Origin: Deltaproteobacteria bacterium UBA5205
GTDB lineage: Bacteria > Desulfobacterota > Syntrophorhabdia > Syntrophorhabdales > Syntrophorhabdaceae
Assembly (NCBI GenBank): GCA_002412715.1
Contig: DHVP01000017.1
Span: 117,019 to 181,018, forward strand
Direction of reading: 5' to 3'
DNA length: 64,000 nt
Within the stretch, counting starts at the first letter, position 1. The number at the start of each line of letters is the position of its first letter. The position numbers and the translations under genes were made by a program. Under the pieces are notes generated by a model that was not told the DNA's origin, did no database searches, and saw nothing but the letters and a program-made list of their open reading frames with translations. Of this stretch, positions 8,896 through 17,758 are shown one piece after another.

Positions 8896-10056
8896 ATGTC
8901 AGAAATGGAAAGCATAAGAGGCGGCCTTGCGAAAGACAAAATATCCCTCGGCAACCTGGCGGATGATGTACTGGTTATCTCCCTTACGGGCAGCTGGACA
9001 TCAGAAGATCAATCGCCGAATGAGCATGAGGTCATAAGCGTCCTCGGATCCGCGTCCCGACTACGCACCATACGTTTCGATACATCCGGGCTTACCGGGT
9101 GGGACAGCAGCTTTCTCACCTTCCTTGCCGAAATCAGTAAATACTGTTCTCAACTCAACCTTTCCGTTGAAACCGACGGTCTCCCTGAAGGCGCGAAACG
9201 GCTTTTGAAGCTGGCTTCGGCGGTTCCGGAACGACAGGGTGCCAGGAAGGATTCCCGGAAGGAATCCTTTTTCTCCAGGGCGGGCGGCCGCACCCTGCAA
9301 TTCGTAGCCTCCTCCGCCGAAATGCTCGACTTCCTCGGCGAAGCCGCCACGGCTCTTGCCAGATTCCTGAGAGGGCGCGCAAACTTTCGCATGTCAGACC
9401 TGGCATTGTTCCTCCAGGAGTCGGGGTCCCAGGCCCTTCCCATCGTCTCTCTTATCAGCCTGCTTGTCGGGCTCATCCTCGCTTTTGTGGGAGCGGTCCA
9501 GTTGGCGGCCTTCGGTGCCCAGATCTATGTGGCCGACCTGGTAGGTGTGGCAATGGTCAGGGTCATGGGCGCCGTTATGACCGGGATTATCATGGCTGGC
9601 CGCACCGGCGCTTCCTACGCGGCACAGCTCGGCACCATGCAGGTCAACGAGGAGATAGATGCGCTCAAGACCCTTGGCGTCTCCCCCATGGAATTCCTCG
9701 TATTACCCCGGATGCTGGCGCTGGTCATCATGATGCCGCTACTGTGCGTCTATGCTGACGTAATGGGCATCCTTGGCGGCCTGATTGTCGGGGTATTTAT
9801 GCTTGATCTGAACCCCAGCGTGTATCTCAACCAGACGAAAGCTTCCCTCAACCTCACCAATGTATGGATAGGCCTCTTCACCAGTGCGGTCTTCGGAGTG
9901 ATCGTGGCCCTTGCCGGATGCCTGAGAGGAATACAGTGCGGAAGAAGCGCTTCCGCCGTCGGCCAGGCAACCACTTCAGCGGTTGTCACCGGCATCATCA
10001 GCATCGTCGTCGCAACGGCCATCATCACGCTCGCGTGCAACGTGCTTGGAATATGA
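8896..10056 (+). CDS. mlaE: MlaE-type lipid ABC permease with N-terminal STAS-like domain
   Basis: 386 aa. Residues about 15-105 resemble a STAS/MlaB-like domain (VLVISLTGSWT, IRFDTSGLTGWDSSFL). From about 165 on it is a MlaE/YrbE permease with five or so membrane helices and the conserved GRTGASYAAQLGTMQVNEEIDAL cytoplasmic motif (EQ-loop type). It therefore fuses the roles of E. coli MlaB and MlaE. It moves phospholipid between the inner membrane and the MCE protein with MlaF and MlaD. Start is ATG 8896 or 8905; neither has ideal spacing. Confidence 0.9.
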   Translation: MSEMESIRGGLAKDKISLGNLADDVLVISLTGSWTSEDQSPNEHEVISVLGSASRLRTIRFDTSGLTGWDSSFLTFLAEISKYCSQLNLSVETDGLPEGAKRLLKLASAVPERQGARKDSRKESFFSRAGGRTLQFVASSAEMLDFLGEAATALARFLRGRANFRMSDLALFLQESGSQALPIVSLISLLVGLILAFVGAVQLAAFGAQIYVADLVGVAMVRVMGAVMTGIIMAGRTGASYAAQLGTMQVNEEIDALKTLGVSPMEFLVLPRMLALVIMMPLLCVYADVMGILGGLIVGVFMLDLNPSVYLNQTKASLNLTNVWIGLFTSAVFGVIVALAGCLRGIQCGRSASAVGQATTSAVVTGIISIVVATAIITLACNVLGI

Positions 10057-10086
10057 CAGTAGATGAGGCGACCAAGAGGACATGAC

Positions 10087-10863
10087 GTGACGGGATCGGA
10101 AGCTCAGATTACTGTAAGCGATTTAGACATGGGGTACGGCGATTTCATCCTCATGAGGGACCTTAACTTCACGGTCAGGAAAGGAGATATATTCATCATC
10201 ATGGGTGGGAGCGGCTGCGGTAAAAGCACACTGATGAAGATCCTGATCGGGTTGAAAAAGCCCTCGCGAGGGCAGGTCGTATATGGCGACGTAAATTTCT
10301 GGGAAGCAGACCCGCAGGAGCGGGAACAGATCATGAGGCACTTTGGAATCCTCTATCAGAGTGGCGCACTGTGGAGTTCCATGACTCTGGCAGAGAACAT
10401 AGCCCTTCCCCTTGAGCAATATACGAGCCTGGACCGCAGACAGATCGGGAAGATCGTGTCTTTCAAACTTGCCCTTGTGGGTCTCGCGGGATTCGAAGAA
10501 TTCTACCCTTCCGAGATCAGCGGAGGTATGAAAAAAAGGGCAGCCCTCGCGCGGGCAATGGCCCTCGACCCCGATATCCTTTTTTTCGACGAGCCCTCCG
10601 CGGGTCTTGATCCGGTGAGCGCCCGACTGCTCGACGACCTGATCCTGGAGTTGAAAGAAAGCCTCGGTACCACATTCGTTGTCGTTACGCACGAGCTTGC
10701 CAGTATCTTCGCCATAGGAAACAACTCCGTCTACCTGGATGTAGACACGAGGACCATGACGGCCAGCGGTGATCCCAGGAAATTGCTCGCCGAGTCTTCC
10801 GATCCCAAAGTCAGAAACTTTCTCACCCGCGGAGAAGAAAGTGCCCACGCGCAAGTCCTGTAA
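10087..10863 (+). CDS. mlaF: MlaF-type lipid ABC transporter ATPase
   Basis: 258-aa ABC ATPase. Walker A GGSGCGKST, Q-loop ILYQSGALWSSMT (typical MlaF spelling), signature SGGMKKRAALARA, Walker B LFFDEPSAGLDP and the switch His in VVTHEL are all present. I prefer GTG 10087, which follows AAGAGGA; an ATG at 10063 is in frame but lacks a ribosome-binding site. Energises the MlaE permease. Confidence 0.92.
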   Translation: MTGSEAQITVSDLDMGYGDFILMRDLNFTVRKGDIFIIMGGSGCGKSTLMKILIGLKKPSRGQVVYGDVNFWEADPQEREQIMRHFGILYQSGALWSSMTLAENIALPLEQYTSLDRRQIGKIVSFKLALVGLAGFEEFYPSEISGGMKKRAALARAMALDPDILFFDEPSAGLDPVSARLLDDLILELKESLGTTFVVVTHELASIFAIGNNSVYLDVDTRTMTASGDPRKLLAESSDPKVRNFLTRGEESAHAQVL

Positions 10864-10887
10864 AATAAGCCAGGAGAGGGGATACCC

Positions 10888-11826
10888 ATGAGCAAACCGG
10901 CGAACAAAACGATGATAGGTATTTTTGTGGTTGTTGCCATCGGCCTCGTTGTGGCGGCCATTCTGATACTCGGATCCGGAAAGTTCTTCACAGACAAACC
11001 AAAATTTGTAATGTATTTCGACGGTTCGGTAAAAGGCCTCGCAATCGGCTCACCCGTCGTGTTCCGGGGGGTCAAGATCGGCACGGTAACCGAGATCGGC
11101 ATGCTCTTCAGCAAGAAAGACCTTTCGGTCCTCATCCCCGTCTACGTGGAACTGGGGGAGGCTGATGTCACAATGATGGACGATAACTCCCCCAGCGCTA
11201 AGAAACGGGAACGCAAAAAGATACTTTATGAGTACCTGGATGCGCTCATCAAGCAGGGGATCAGGGCACAGCTCGAGATGCAGAGTTTTGTAACGGGTCA
11301 GTTGCAGATAGCCCTCGACTTTTTTCCCGGTAAGCCGGCGAGGTTCGTTGGCGGTTTTTCAAAGTATCCGGAGATCCCCACGATCCCCACGCAACTTCAG
11401 GAACTTACCAAACGAGTGGAGCAGCTCCCGATCGAGGAGATCGGTCGGAAACTACAATCCACATTGGATGGAATAGACAGGATCGTGAACTCCCCGGAGA
11501 CAGCCCACATGGTAAAATCCATCGGTCAGGCCGCTGACGAGACAAGGACGCTGATACGTGACATGGACCGCCAGATCGAACCTCTTATAGCAAGCATCAA
11601 GAAGACATCGGACGAGGCCGGGACAACCCTGAAGAAAATCCGGATTGTTGCGGGTTCTATCGAAAACACCGCCGGGGAGGATTCGGTGGTCGTCCAAAGG
11701 CTGAACAAAACGTTGGATGAACTGGAAAGGGCTTCGCGATCACTGAGGCTCCTTGCAGACACGGTGGAACAACAACCCGAATCGCTGATTTTTGGGAAGA
11801 AAAACCTGAAAGGGGGAACAAAATGA
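10888..11826 (+). CDS. mlaD: MlaD-type MCE-domain substrate-binding protein
   Basis: 312 aa. One N-terminal transmembrane anchor (about 9-29), then a single MCE domain (about 38-150, FDGSVKGLAIGSPVVFRGVKIGTV), then a long helical C-terminal part (about 170-300) with heptad-like spacing. The longer tail resembles PqiB/YebT-style and proteobacterial MCE proteins that build a needle or tether across the periplasm. Overlaps the next lipoprotein gene by 4 nt. Confidence 0.9.
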   Translation: MSKPANKTMIGIFVVVAIGLVVAAILILGSGKFFTDKPKFVMYFDGSVKGLAIGSPVVFRGVKIGTVTEIGMLFSKKDLSVLIPVYVELGEADVTMMDDNSPSAKKRERKKILYEYLDALIKQGIRAQLEMQSFVTGQLQIALDFFPGKPARFVGGFSKYPEIPTIPTQLQELTKRVEQLPIEEIGRKLQSTLDGIDRIVNSPETAHMVKSIGQAADETRTLIRDMDRQIEPLIASIKKTSDEAGTTLKKIRIVAGSIENTAGEDSVVVQRLNKTLDELERASRSLRLLADTVEQQPESLIFGKKNLKGGTK

Positions 11827-12452
11827 ATATTCCTTGTCGCAAGGCCATTGTTGGCGCTGCTCTGATCGCAGTGTTGCTGCTGCTCGCCGGATGCTCGAGC
11901 ACCGAACCCCCGCGATTTTACCTCTTGAACCCCCTCACCGAAGGAACGAACTTCCAACAGCCGACCTCAGAACCCTGCATCAGCCTCGGAGTCGGGCCTG
12001 CGCGACTGCCGGAATATCTGGACCGGCCGCAGATAGTCACCCGTGCCACCCGAGACGAGCTGGCGTTGGCCCAGTTTGACCGTTGGGCGGAGCCTCTCTC
12101 GGACGCCTTCCCCCGGGTACTCGCACAGAACCTCTCCCGTCTGCTCTGCACAACAACGGTCTCCCTGTACCCGTGGAGGCCGTCCATCCCGCACGACTAC
12201 CGCCTAGAAGTCCAGGTGATACGTATGGATGGAAAACTTGGCGAGGGGGTTGTGCTGCAGGCATGGTGGTCTGTGTCAGGCGGTACTGATAGAAAGGTGC
12301 TTGCGGCAAAACAATCAGGATTCACCGAACCTGCGCAGGGCAAGGATTACGAGGCCCTCGTACAGGCCCACAGCCGGGCGATCGTGCTTTTGTGCCGCGA
12401 CATAGCACAGGTCATCACAACGCTCGCCAGGGAAAACCCGCCGCAAAAGTGA
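11823..12452 (+). CDS. PqiC/YmbA-family ABC-transport auxiliary lipoprotein
   Basis: 209 aa. Signal peptide with lipobox LLAGC, lipidated Cys24. The mature start APPRFYLLNPL-like motif (PPRFYLLNPL) and the RPQIVTRATRDELALAQFDRWAEPLSDAF block are hallmarks of the PqiC family. These are outer-membrane lipoproteins that dock MCE complexes. The ATGA overlap with mlaD shows coupling, completing an mlaEFD-pqiC-type lipid transport set. Confidence 0.88.
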   Translation: MNIPCRKAIVGAALIAVLLLLAGCSSTEPPRFYLLNPLTEGTNFQQPTSEPCISLGVGPARLPEYLDRPQIVTRATRDELALAQFDRWAEPLSDAFPRVLAQNLSRLLCTTTVSLYPWRPSIPHDYRLEVQVIRMDGKLGEGVVLQAWWSVSGGTDRKVLAAKQSGFTEPAQGKDYEALVQAHSRAIVLLCRDIAQVITTLARENPPQK

Positions 12453-12577
12453 ATTGAACACGCCCGGAGTCTCGGGCCTCCCTGAGCCCGTCTTCCCGGT
12501 CCTCATTTCGGGAAAAACCCGCCTTCGACCAAGAACCTTCTTCATTCCTTTTCTCACGGTTTGTGTCTTACCTGTCT

Positions 12578-12603
12578 TGCGGGGCCGCTGAGCCCCGATT
12601 TTC
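12578..12603 (+). terminator. Probable terminator after the mla operon
   Basis: CGGGGC (12580-12585) pairs with GCCCCG (12592-12597) around a 6-nt loop, followed by ATTTT. It lies 130 bp behind the last mla gene and just before the decayed DUF3313 copy. The T run is short. Confidence 0.45.
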
Positions 12604-12668
12604 CTTGAACGGGTGCTCTGTATATGTGTTATATAGTGTTTTTTTGCCCTGTCACCATCTCATCACGG

Positions 12669-12869
12669 GTCATGGACAGCACCACGAACGACGTCATAGC
12701 GGTCGCCGTCGACGACAGGACTGCGGGCTTCACCGAAAGGTTCAGCAAGTGGGGATCGGCGCAAGAGGCATTCAAGTTCTGGGCGCAAAGGCTCGGGGCA
12801 TTCGTGGAAGGGGTCAAGAGGCGTCGCCATTTCTGCGGAAGGCTGCTGATATGTCCAAGTAATATTTGA
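12669..12869 (+). pseudogene. C-terminal remnant of a second DUF3313 gene
   Basis: The frame reads MDSTTNDVIAVAVDD, then TAGFTERFSKWGSA and FKFWAQRL, nearly the same as the C-terminus of the intact DUF3313 protein (8205-8879) with scattered synonymous changes. Homology begins abruptly at 12669 and ends near 12825, after which the frame runs into unrelated codons. No signal peptide or N-terminal two thirds can be found upstream. It looks like the leftover of a duplicate that once closed the mla cluster. Confidence 0.8.
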
Positions 12870-12895
12870 CATTTTTCGGTATTTTTTATACCATA
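12867..12895 (+). promoter_or_regulatory. Sigma70-type promoter of the DUF465-ilv operon
   Basis: TTGACA at 12867-12872, 17-bp spacer, TACCAT at 12890-12895. Predicted transcription start is around 12902, a few bases before the DUF465 ATG at 12911, so the leader would be very short and leaves no room for an attenuator. Confidence 0.55.
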
Positions 12896-12910
12896 TCGTT
12901 CACTATCCCT

Positions 12911-13120
12911 ATGGACAACGTCGAAAGTACTGAGGAAATATACAAACAGTATCAGGGGCAACATGCAACAATGGAAAGGCGAATACGGATGCTTTTGAAA
13001 AAATCCTACCTTACCGAGTCTGAGGAGAGAGAGATAAAGGTTCTTAAGAAAAAGAAACTCTATTACAAGGATCTCATGGAGAATCTCGCCAACTCGTTGC
13101 AGCGAAAGGAGAAACATTGA
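12911..13120 (+). CDS. Small DUF465 (YdcH-like) protein
   Basis: 69 aa, charged and helical, with the DUF465 pattern of an N-terminal helix, a LTESEEREIKVLKKKKLYYKD turn-helix motif and a basic C-terminus. Function of the family is unknown. Start ATG 12911 is chosen because it fits the family length; the ribosome-binding site is weak. The stop overlaps the TTG start of ilvB by 4 nt, so it is co-translated with acetolactate synthase. Confidence 0.7.
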   Translation: MDNVESTEEIYKQYQGQHATMERRIRMLLKKSYLTESEEREIKVLKKKKLYYKDLMENLANSLQRKEKH

Positions 13121-14808
13121 AAAGAACGGGTGCACAGATCTTCGTCGAATCTCTGAAGGCGGAAGGGATCGACACAATATTCTGCTATCCGGGGGGCGCA
13201 ACACTCAACATCACCGACGCCCTGACAGACATAAGCGAGATCAATCAGGTCGTGGTTCGCCACGAACAGGCGGCCGTTCATGCGGCAGACGGGTATGCCC
13301 GGGCGTCGGGCAAAGTGGGCGTTGCCCTGGTGACATCCGGACCCGGCGCGACCAATACGGTGACCGGTATAGCAACCGCCTGTATGGATTCGATCCCCAT
13401 TGTCATCTTTTCCTGCCAGGTCAATACAATGCTCATTGGCAACGATGCCTTTCAGGAAGCCGACATCGTCGGCATCACGAGGCCCTGCACAAAGCACAGC
13501 TATCTTGTCAGGGACGTGAAGGACCTCGCGAAGATCATCAAGGAGGCCTTCCATATTGCCGCGTCCGGCAGGCCGGGACCGGTTCTTGTCGACATCCCGA
13601 AAGACGTGTCCTCGGCACTGGCGGATTTCAAGTACCCCGAGAAGGCGCTCATCCGCAGCTATCAGCCGACCTATGTCGGTCACCCCGGCCAGATCAAGAA
13701 GGCCATGCGGCTCATTCTCCATTCAAGAAGGCCTGTCCTCTACACCGGCGGCGGCGTGATCCTGTCGAATGCGTCGCTGGAACTCACCAGGTTTGCCGAA
13801 GCCCTGTCGATACCGGTCACGAACACACTCATGGGCCTGGGAGGCATCCCGGGGAACCATCCGCTCTTTCTCGGCATGCTCGGCATGCACGGCACCTATT
13901 CGGCGAACATGGCCATTACGGAATCAGACCTCATCATCGCCATGGGAGCGCGCTTCGACGACCGAGCCACCGGCAAGACCGACGAGTTTGCCCCGCACGC
14001 GAAGATCATACACGTCGACATCGACCCCACTTCCATAAGCAAGAACATCAAGGTCGACATACCAATCGTGGGGGACACCCGCAACGTTCTCATCCAGATG
14101 TTGAAGATCGTCGAAAACGAAAAAGAGACATACAGGCAACAGCACAGGAACGTCGCCGAGTGGATCGAAAAAATAACCGAGTGGAAGAAAAATTATCCTC
14201 TCACGTATCAGAAGAACAGCACGTTGAAACCCCAGTACGTGATCGAACGGGTCTACGAACTCACAAAGGGCAAGGCCATCATCACCACCGAAGTCGGTCA
14301 GAACCAGATGTGGACGGCCCAGTTCTTCAAGTTCCTCAAACCGCGCACATGTCTCACATCAGGCGGTCTCGGCACGATGGGCTACGGGTTCCCGGCGGCC
14401 ATAGGCGCCCAGGTGGCGTTTCCCAGGTCCCTCGTCGTCGACATTGCCGGAGACGGCAGCATCCAGATGAATATCCAGGAGCTGGCGACCGCTGTCCAGT
14501 ACAATCTGCCCGTCAAAGTCGTGATCCTCAACAACGGTTTTCTGGGCATGGTAAGACAATGGCAGGAACTCTTTTACGAAAAGCGATATACATGGACGCC
14601 TCTTCACTCGCCGGACTTCGTCAAGGTTGCCGAGGCATACGGTGCCGTGGGGCTCAGGATAGAGAATGAAAAGGAGGTCGACAAGGTCCTGAAAGAGGCC
14701 TTTAAGAACAAAAGGCCCACTTTTATCGATGTCCACGTCAATCCCGAGGAATGCGTCTATCCGATGGTTCCCGCCGGCGCATCTCTCAAAGAGATGCTTC
14801 TTGTTTAG
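13117..14808 (+). CDS. ilvB: Acetolactate synthase large subunit
   Basis: 563-aa ThDP enzyme of valine, leucine and isoleucine synthesis. Catalytic Glu in VVRHEQAAVHAADGYARASG, central FAD-site region, and the ThDP motif GDGSIQMNIQEL ... NNGFLGMVRQWQ. TTG start with AAAGGAG 5 nt upstream. Full length, followed after 8 nt by ilvH and then ilvC. Confidence 0.97.
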   Translation: MKRTGAQIFVESLKAEGIDTIFCYPGGATLNITDALTDISEINQVVVRHEQAAVHAADGYARASGKVGVALVTSGPGATNTVTGIATACMDSIPIVIFSCQVNTMLIGNDAFQEADIVGITRPCTKHSYLVRDVKDLAKIIKEAFHIAASGRPGPVLVDIPKDVSSALADFKYPEKALIRSYQPTYVGHPGQIKKAMRLILHSRRPVLYTGGGVILSNASLELTRFAEALSIPVTNTLMGLGGIPGNHPLFLGMLGMHGTYSANMAITESDLIIAMGARFDDRATGKTDEFAPHAKIIHVDIDPTSISKNIKVDIPIVGDTRNVLIQMLKIVENEKETYRQQHRNVAEWIEKITEWKKNYPLTYQKNSTLKPQYVIERVYELTKGKAIITTEVGQNQMWTAQFFKFLKPRTCLTSGGLGTMGYGFPAAIGAQVAFPRSLVVDIAGDGSIQMNIQELATAVQYNLPVKVVILNNGFLGMVRQWQELFYEKRYTWTPLHSPDFVKVAEAYGAVGLRIENEKEVDKVLKEAFKNKRPTFIDVHVNPEECVYPMVPAGASLKEMLLV

Positions 14809-14816
14809 GAGGAAAA

Positions 14817-15347
14817 TTGAGACATACCATATCGCTTCTTGTTGAGAACGAGTTCGGTGTACTGTCACGGATTTCAGGGCTCTTCAGCGGCAGGGGTTTC
14901 AACATAGAGAGTCTGTGTGTGGCTGAGAGCCTCGATCCGACTGTCTCCACGATGACCATAGTGACGACGGGGAATGATGCCATCCTCGAGCAGATACTGA
15001 AACAGCTCAACAAACTCATCAACGTCATCAAAGTAGTCGATTTCTCGGAAATCGACTATGTTTCGCGGGAAATGGTGCTCGTCAAGGTCAACGCCGAAGA
15101 GAAGACACGTCCGGAAATCTTGAGAATGGTGGAGATATTCCGGGGCAAGATCGTTGACGTATCATCCCGGTCTTACACGATCATGATCACCGGCGATGAA
15201 GCCAAGTTGAAGGCCTTCATCAGCCTTATCAAACCGCTCGGCATCAAGGAGCTTGTACGGACCGGCCCGATAGCCATGGCCCGGGGCGAGAGAATGCTGA
15301 AGATCAAAGAAAAAACAGACATAAAAGGAGGAGAATCAAATGGCTAA
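14817..15347 (+). CDS. ilvH: Acetolactate synthase regulatory subunit
   Basis: 176 aa, N-terminal ACT domain (ISLLVENEFGVLSRISGLFSGRG) and the C-terminal ALS_ss domain. Binds the large subunit and confers valine feedback inhibition. TTG start with AGGAGG 5 nt upstream. Overlaps ilvC by 8 nt. Confidence 0.95.
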   Translation: MRHTISLLVENEFGVLSRISGLFSGRGFNIESLCVAESLDPTVSTMTIVTTGNDAILEQILKQLNKLINVIKVVDFSEIDYVSREMVLVKVNAEEKTRPEILRMVEIFRGKIVDVSSRSYTIMITGDEAKLKAFISLIKPLGIKELVRTGPIAMARGERMLKIKEKTDIKGGESNG

Positions 15348-16338
15348 GATGTACTACGACCGCGATGCGGATCTCAAAGTGTTCAAGGATCGCAAGGTTG
15401 CAATCGTGGGCTATGGGAGCCAGGGCCATGCGCAGGCCCAGAACCTGCGGGACAGTGGGGTCGATGTCATTGTGGCGGAACTTGCAGGAACGGCGAACTA
15501 CAAGCTGGCCGTAAAGCATGGCTTCAAACCTGTCGGCGCCGCAAAGGCAGCCAAGGATGCAGACGTGATTCAAATCCTGGCCCAGGACAATCTCCAGGCT
15601 GAACTCTACAAAAACGAAATAAAAGACAATCTCAAAAAAGGCAAGACCCTCGTTTTCTCCCACGGATTCAATATCCATTACAACCAGATCGTGCCCCCCG
15701 CGGATGTCGATGTTGTCATGGTGGCACCCAAGGGTCCGGGACACCTTGTCAGAAGGGAATTCGAGCGGGGCGCCGGCGTACCGTCACTCATCGCCATCTA
15801 CCAGGATCACTCGAAAAAGGCAAAACAACTGGCCCTGGCCTATGCGAAAGGCATTGGCGCAACACGGGCGGGTGTCATCGAGACAACATTCGAAGAAGAA
15901 ACAGAGACAGACCTTTTCGGCGAACAGGCGGTTTTGTGCGGCGGAGCATCAGAACTTGTCCGTGCTGGCTTTGATACACTCGTCGAGGCAGGTTATCAGC
16001 CCGAGATCGCATATTTCGAGTGCCTTCACGAGTTGAAGCTCATCGTTGACCTTATGTACGAGGGCGGCATCTCCAATATGCGTTACTCCATCAGCGACAC
16101 AGCCGAATACGGCGACATCACCCGCGGCAGAAGGGTCATCAATGAAGAGACTCGCGAAGAGATGAGGGTCATCCTCGACGAGATCCAGTCCGGCGAATTC
16201 GCCCGCGAATGGATACTGGAGAACATGGCCGGAAGACCCGTGTACAGTGCCGTAAAAAGGATCGATTCGGAACACCTTATTGAGCAGGTCGGTAAGAAAC
16301 TCCGTTCCATGATGGGCTGGATCGGGAGAAAAGATTGA
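15340..16338 (+). CDS. ilvC: Ketol-acid reductoisomerase (class I, short form)
   Basis: 332 aa. Rossmann motif GYGSQGHAQAQNL, followed by the knotted C-terminal domain with the Mg-binding Asp/Glu set in EEETETDLFGEQ and FECLHELKLIVDLMYEGG. Reduces and isomerises acetolactate. Start ATG after AAAGGAGGAG. Stop overlaps the TTG of psd. Confidence 0.97.
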   Translation: MAKMYYDRDADLKVFKDRKVAIVGYGSQGHAQAQNLRDSGVDVIVAELAGTANYKLAVKHGFKPVGAAKAAKDADVIQILAQDNLQAELYKNEIKDNLKKGKTLVFSHGFNIHYNQIVPPADVDVVMVAPKGPGHLVRREFERGAGVPSLIAIYQDHSKKAKQLALAYAKGIGATRAGVIETTFEEETETDLFGEQAVLCGGASELVRAGFDTLVEAGYQPEIAYFECLHELKLIVDLMYEGGISNMRYSISDTAEYGDITRGRRVINEETREEMRVILDEIQSGEFAREWILENMAGRPVYSAVKRIDSEHLIEQVGKKLRSMMGWIGRKD

Positions 16339-16982
16339 AAGAACCTTTTATCGCAAGGGAGGGGCTACGGATCATCGTCCCCTCCCTTGTTCTTTCCGGC
16401 GTCCTCCTCCTGGGCAAGTTCTTCTTCCTGGCAGTCCTGGTTTTCTGTTTTGCCCTCTTCTGCTTATATTTCTTCCGCAACCCCAGGCGTCGGCCGGCCG
16501 ACGCGGGGGCGGGTGTTCTCATCTCACCGGCTGACGGCACCGTGATCGATGTCAGCGATATGGCCGAGGAGGAGTTCCTGGGCGGCGACGTAACACGAAT
16601 CGCGATCTTCATGTCGCCCACGGATGTCCATGTCAATCGGGCACCCTGCGCGGGCCGGGTCGTCTCGATGAAACATGTGGCCGGCCGGTTCGCCATGGCC
16701 TTCGGCAAGGATATCGAACTCAAGAACGAAAGGAACTTCATCCTCTTCGAGAATGACGGCGATCGGATTCTCATCGTCCAGATAGCCGGGTTTCTTGCCC
16801 GGAGGATCATCCCCTATGTAAAACCTGACCAGCGGGTAACGCAGGGCCAGGCTGTGGGCATGATAGCCTTCGGGTCGCGTGTGGACATCTATTTTTGCAA
16901 AGGATATGAACCTGTGGTAGACTTACACGCGAAGGTTAAAGCCGGAAATACGGTCCTCGCGCGTAAAAAGGGGGTACAATGA
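16335..16982 (+). CDS. psd: Phosphatidylserine decarboxylase (short, archaeal-type)
   Basis: 215 aa. One or two membrane segments at the N-terminus (about 15-50), then a biotinyl-like beta domain with PADGTVIDV, SPTDVHVNRAP and the self-cleavage site FGSRVDIY (Ser becomes the pyruvoyl group). Forms phosphatidylethanolamine. TTG start overlapping the ilvC stop; its own stop overlaps pssA, so the two phospholipid genes ride at the end of the ilv operon. Confidence 0.93.
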   Translation: MKEPFIAREGLRIIVPSLVLSGVLLLGKFFFLAVLVFCFALFCLYFFRNPRRRPADAGAGVLISPADGTVIDVSDMAEEEFLGGDVTRIAIFMSPTDVHVNRAPCAGRVVSMKHVAGRFAMAFGKDIELKNERNFILFENDGDRILIVQIAGFLARRIIPYVKPDQRVTQGQAVGMIAFGSRVDIYFCKGYEPVVDLHAKVKAGNTVLARKKGVQ

Positions 16983-17758
16983 ACAATACGAAGAAGAAAA
17001 GAAAGAAAGGCAAACCGAGCAAAGGGATGTATCTGCTTCCCAATTTCCTCACTTCTCTCAGCCTTCTTTCGGGATTCTACGCCATCATCGCCGCCATGGA
17101 CAGGCGGTTCACATATGCCGCAATCGCAATATTCATATCGGCAATCTTTGACATGCTCGACGGCCGGGTAGCACGAATGACAAATTCCAGCAGCCGTTTC
17201 GGGGTCGAGTACGATTCCCTCTCCGACGTCATCGCCTTCGGGGTGGCCCCCGCTGTCCTGGCCTATCTGTGGGCATTGAAAAGCTACGGCAAGTTCGGCT
17301 GGCTCGCAGCCTTCCTTTTTATGGCATGTGGTGCCCTGAGACTTGCCAGGTTCAACATCCAGGTCGACACGGCTCAGAAGAAGCATTTTCTGGGTCTGCC
17401 CATACCGGCCGGGGCGGCAACTATCGCCGGCATCGTCCTTTTCTACTCCTGGATTGGTTATAAAGGCGGGTTGAAAACGGTCGTCATGCCCATCGTCATC
17501 TACTGCCTCGCCCTGCTCATGGTCAGCAAGTTCCGCTACATCAGCTTCAAGGATATGGGCTTCGTCAGAGCCAGGCCCTTCATGTCCACGGTGGGCGTCA
17601 TCTTTCTTCTCGTTATCGTCCTTACGGAACCCTATCTGACCCTCTTTGTCGCCACATCGGCCTACGCCATATCGGGCCCGATCTATACCCTAATCCTCCA
17701 TTTCAAAAAGGAGCCTTCCGAGGAGCTTATTCGTTCGAGAGAAAATCAAGCAGACTGA
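16979..17758 (+). CDS. pssA: CDP-diacylglycerol-serine O-phosphatidyltransferase
   Basis: 259-aa membrane protein with about 8 hydrophobic segments. The CDP-alcohol phosphotransferase signature DG-x2-AR-x8-G-x3-D-x3-D is complete (DGRVAR to YDSLSD). Supplies phosphatidylserine to the preceding Psd. Its last 32 bp overlap the 3' end of the convergent HAD gene. Confidence 0.95.
   Translation: MNNTKKKRKKGKPSKGMYLLPNFLTSLSLLSGFYAIIAAMDRRFTYAAIAIFISAIFDMLDGRVARMTNSSSRFGVEYDSLSDVIAFGVAPAVLAYLWALKSYGKFGWLAAFLFMACGALRLARFNIQVDTAQKKHFLGLPIPAGAATIAGIVLFYSWIGYKGGLKTVVMPIVIYCLALLMVSKFRYISFKDMGFVRARPFMSTVGVIFLLVIVLTEPYLTLFVATSAYAISGPIYTLILHFKKEPSEELIRSRENQAD

Noticed and set aside
12873..13116. T-box or leader-peptide attenuator before ilvB
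   Set aside because: The predicted transcript begins only a few bases before the DUF465 start; no T-box motif or run of Ile/Leu/Val codons was found.
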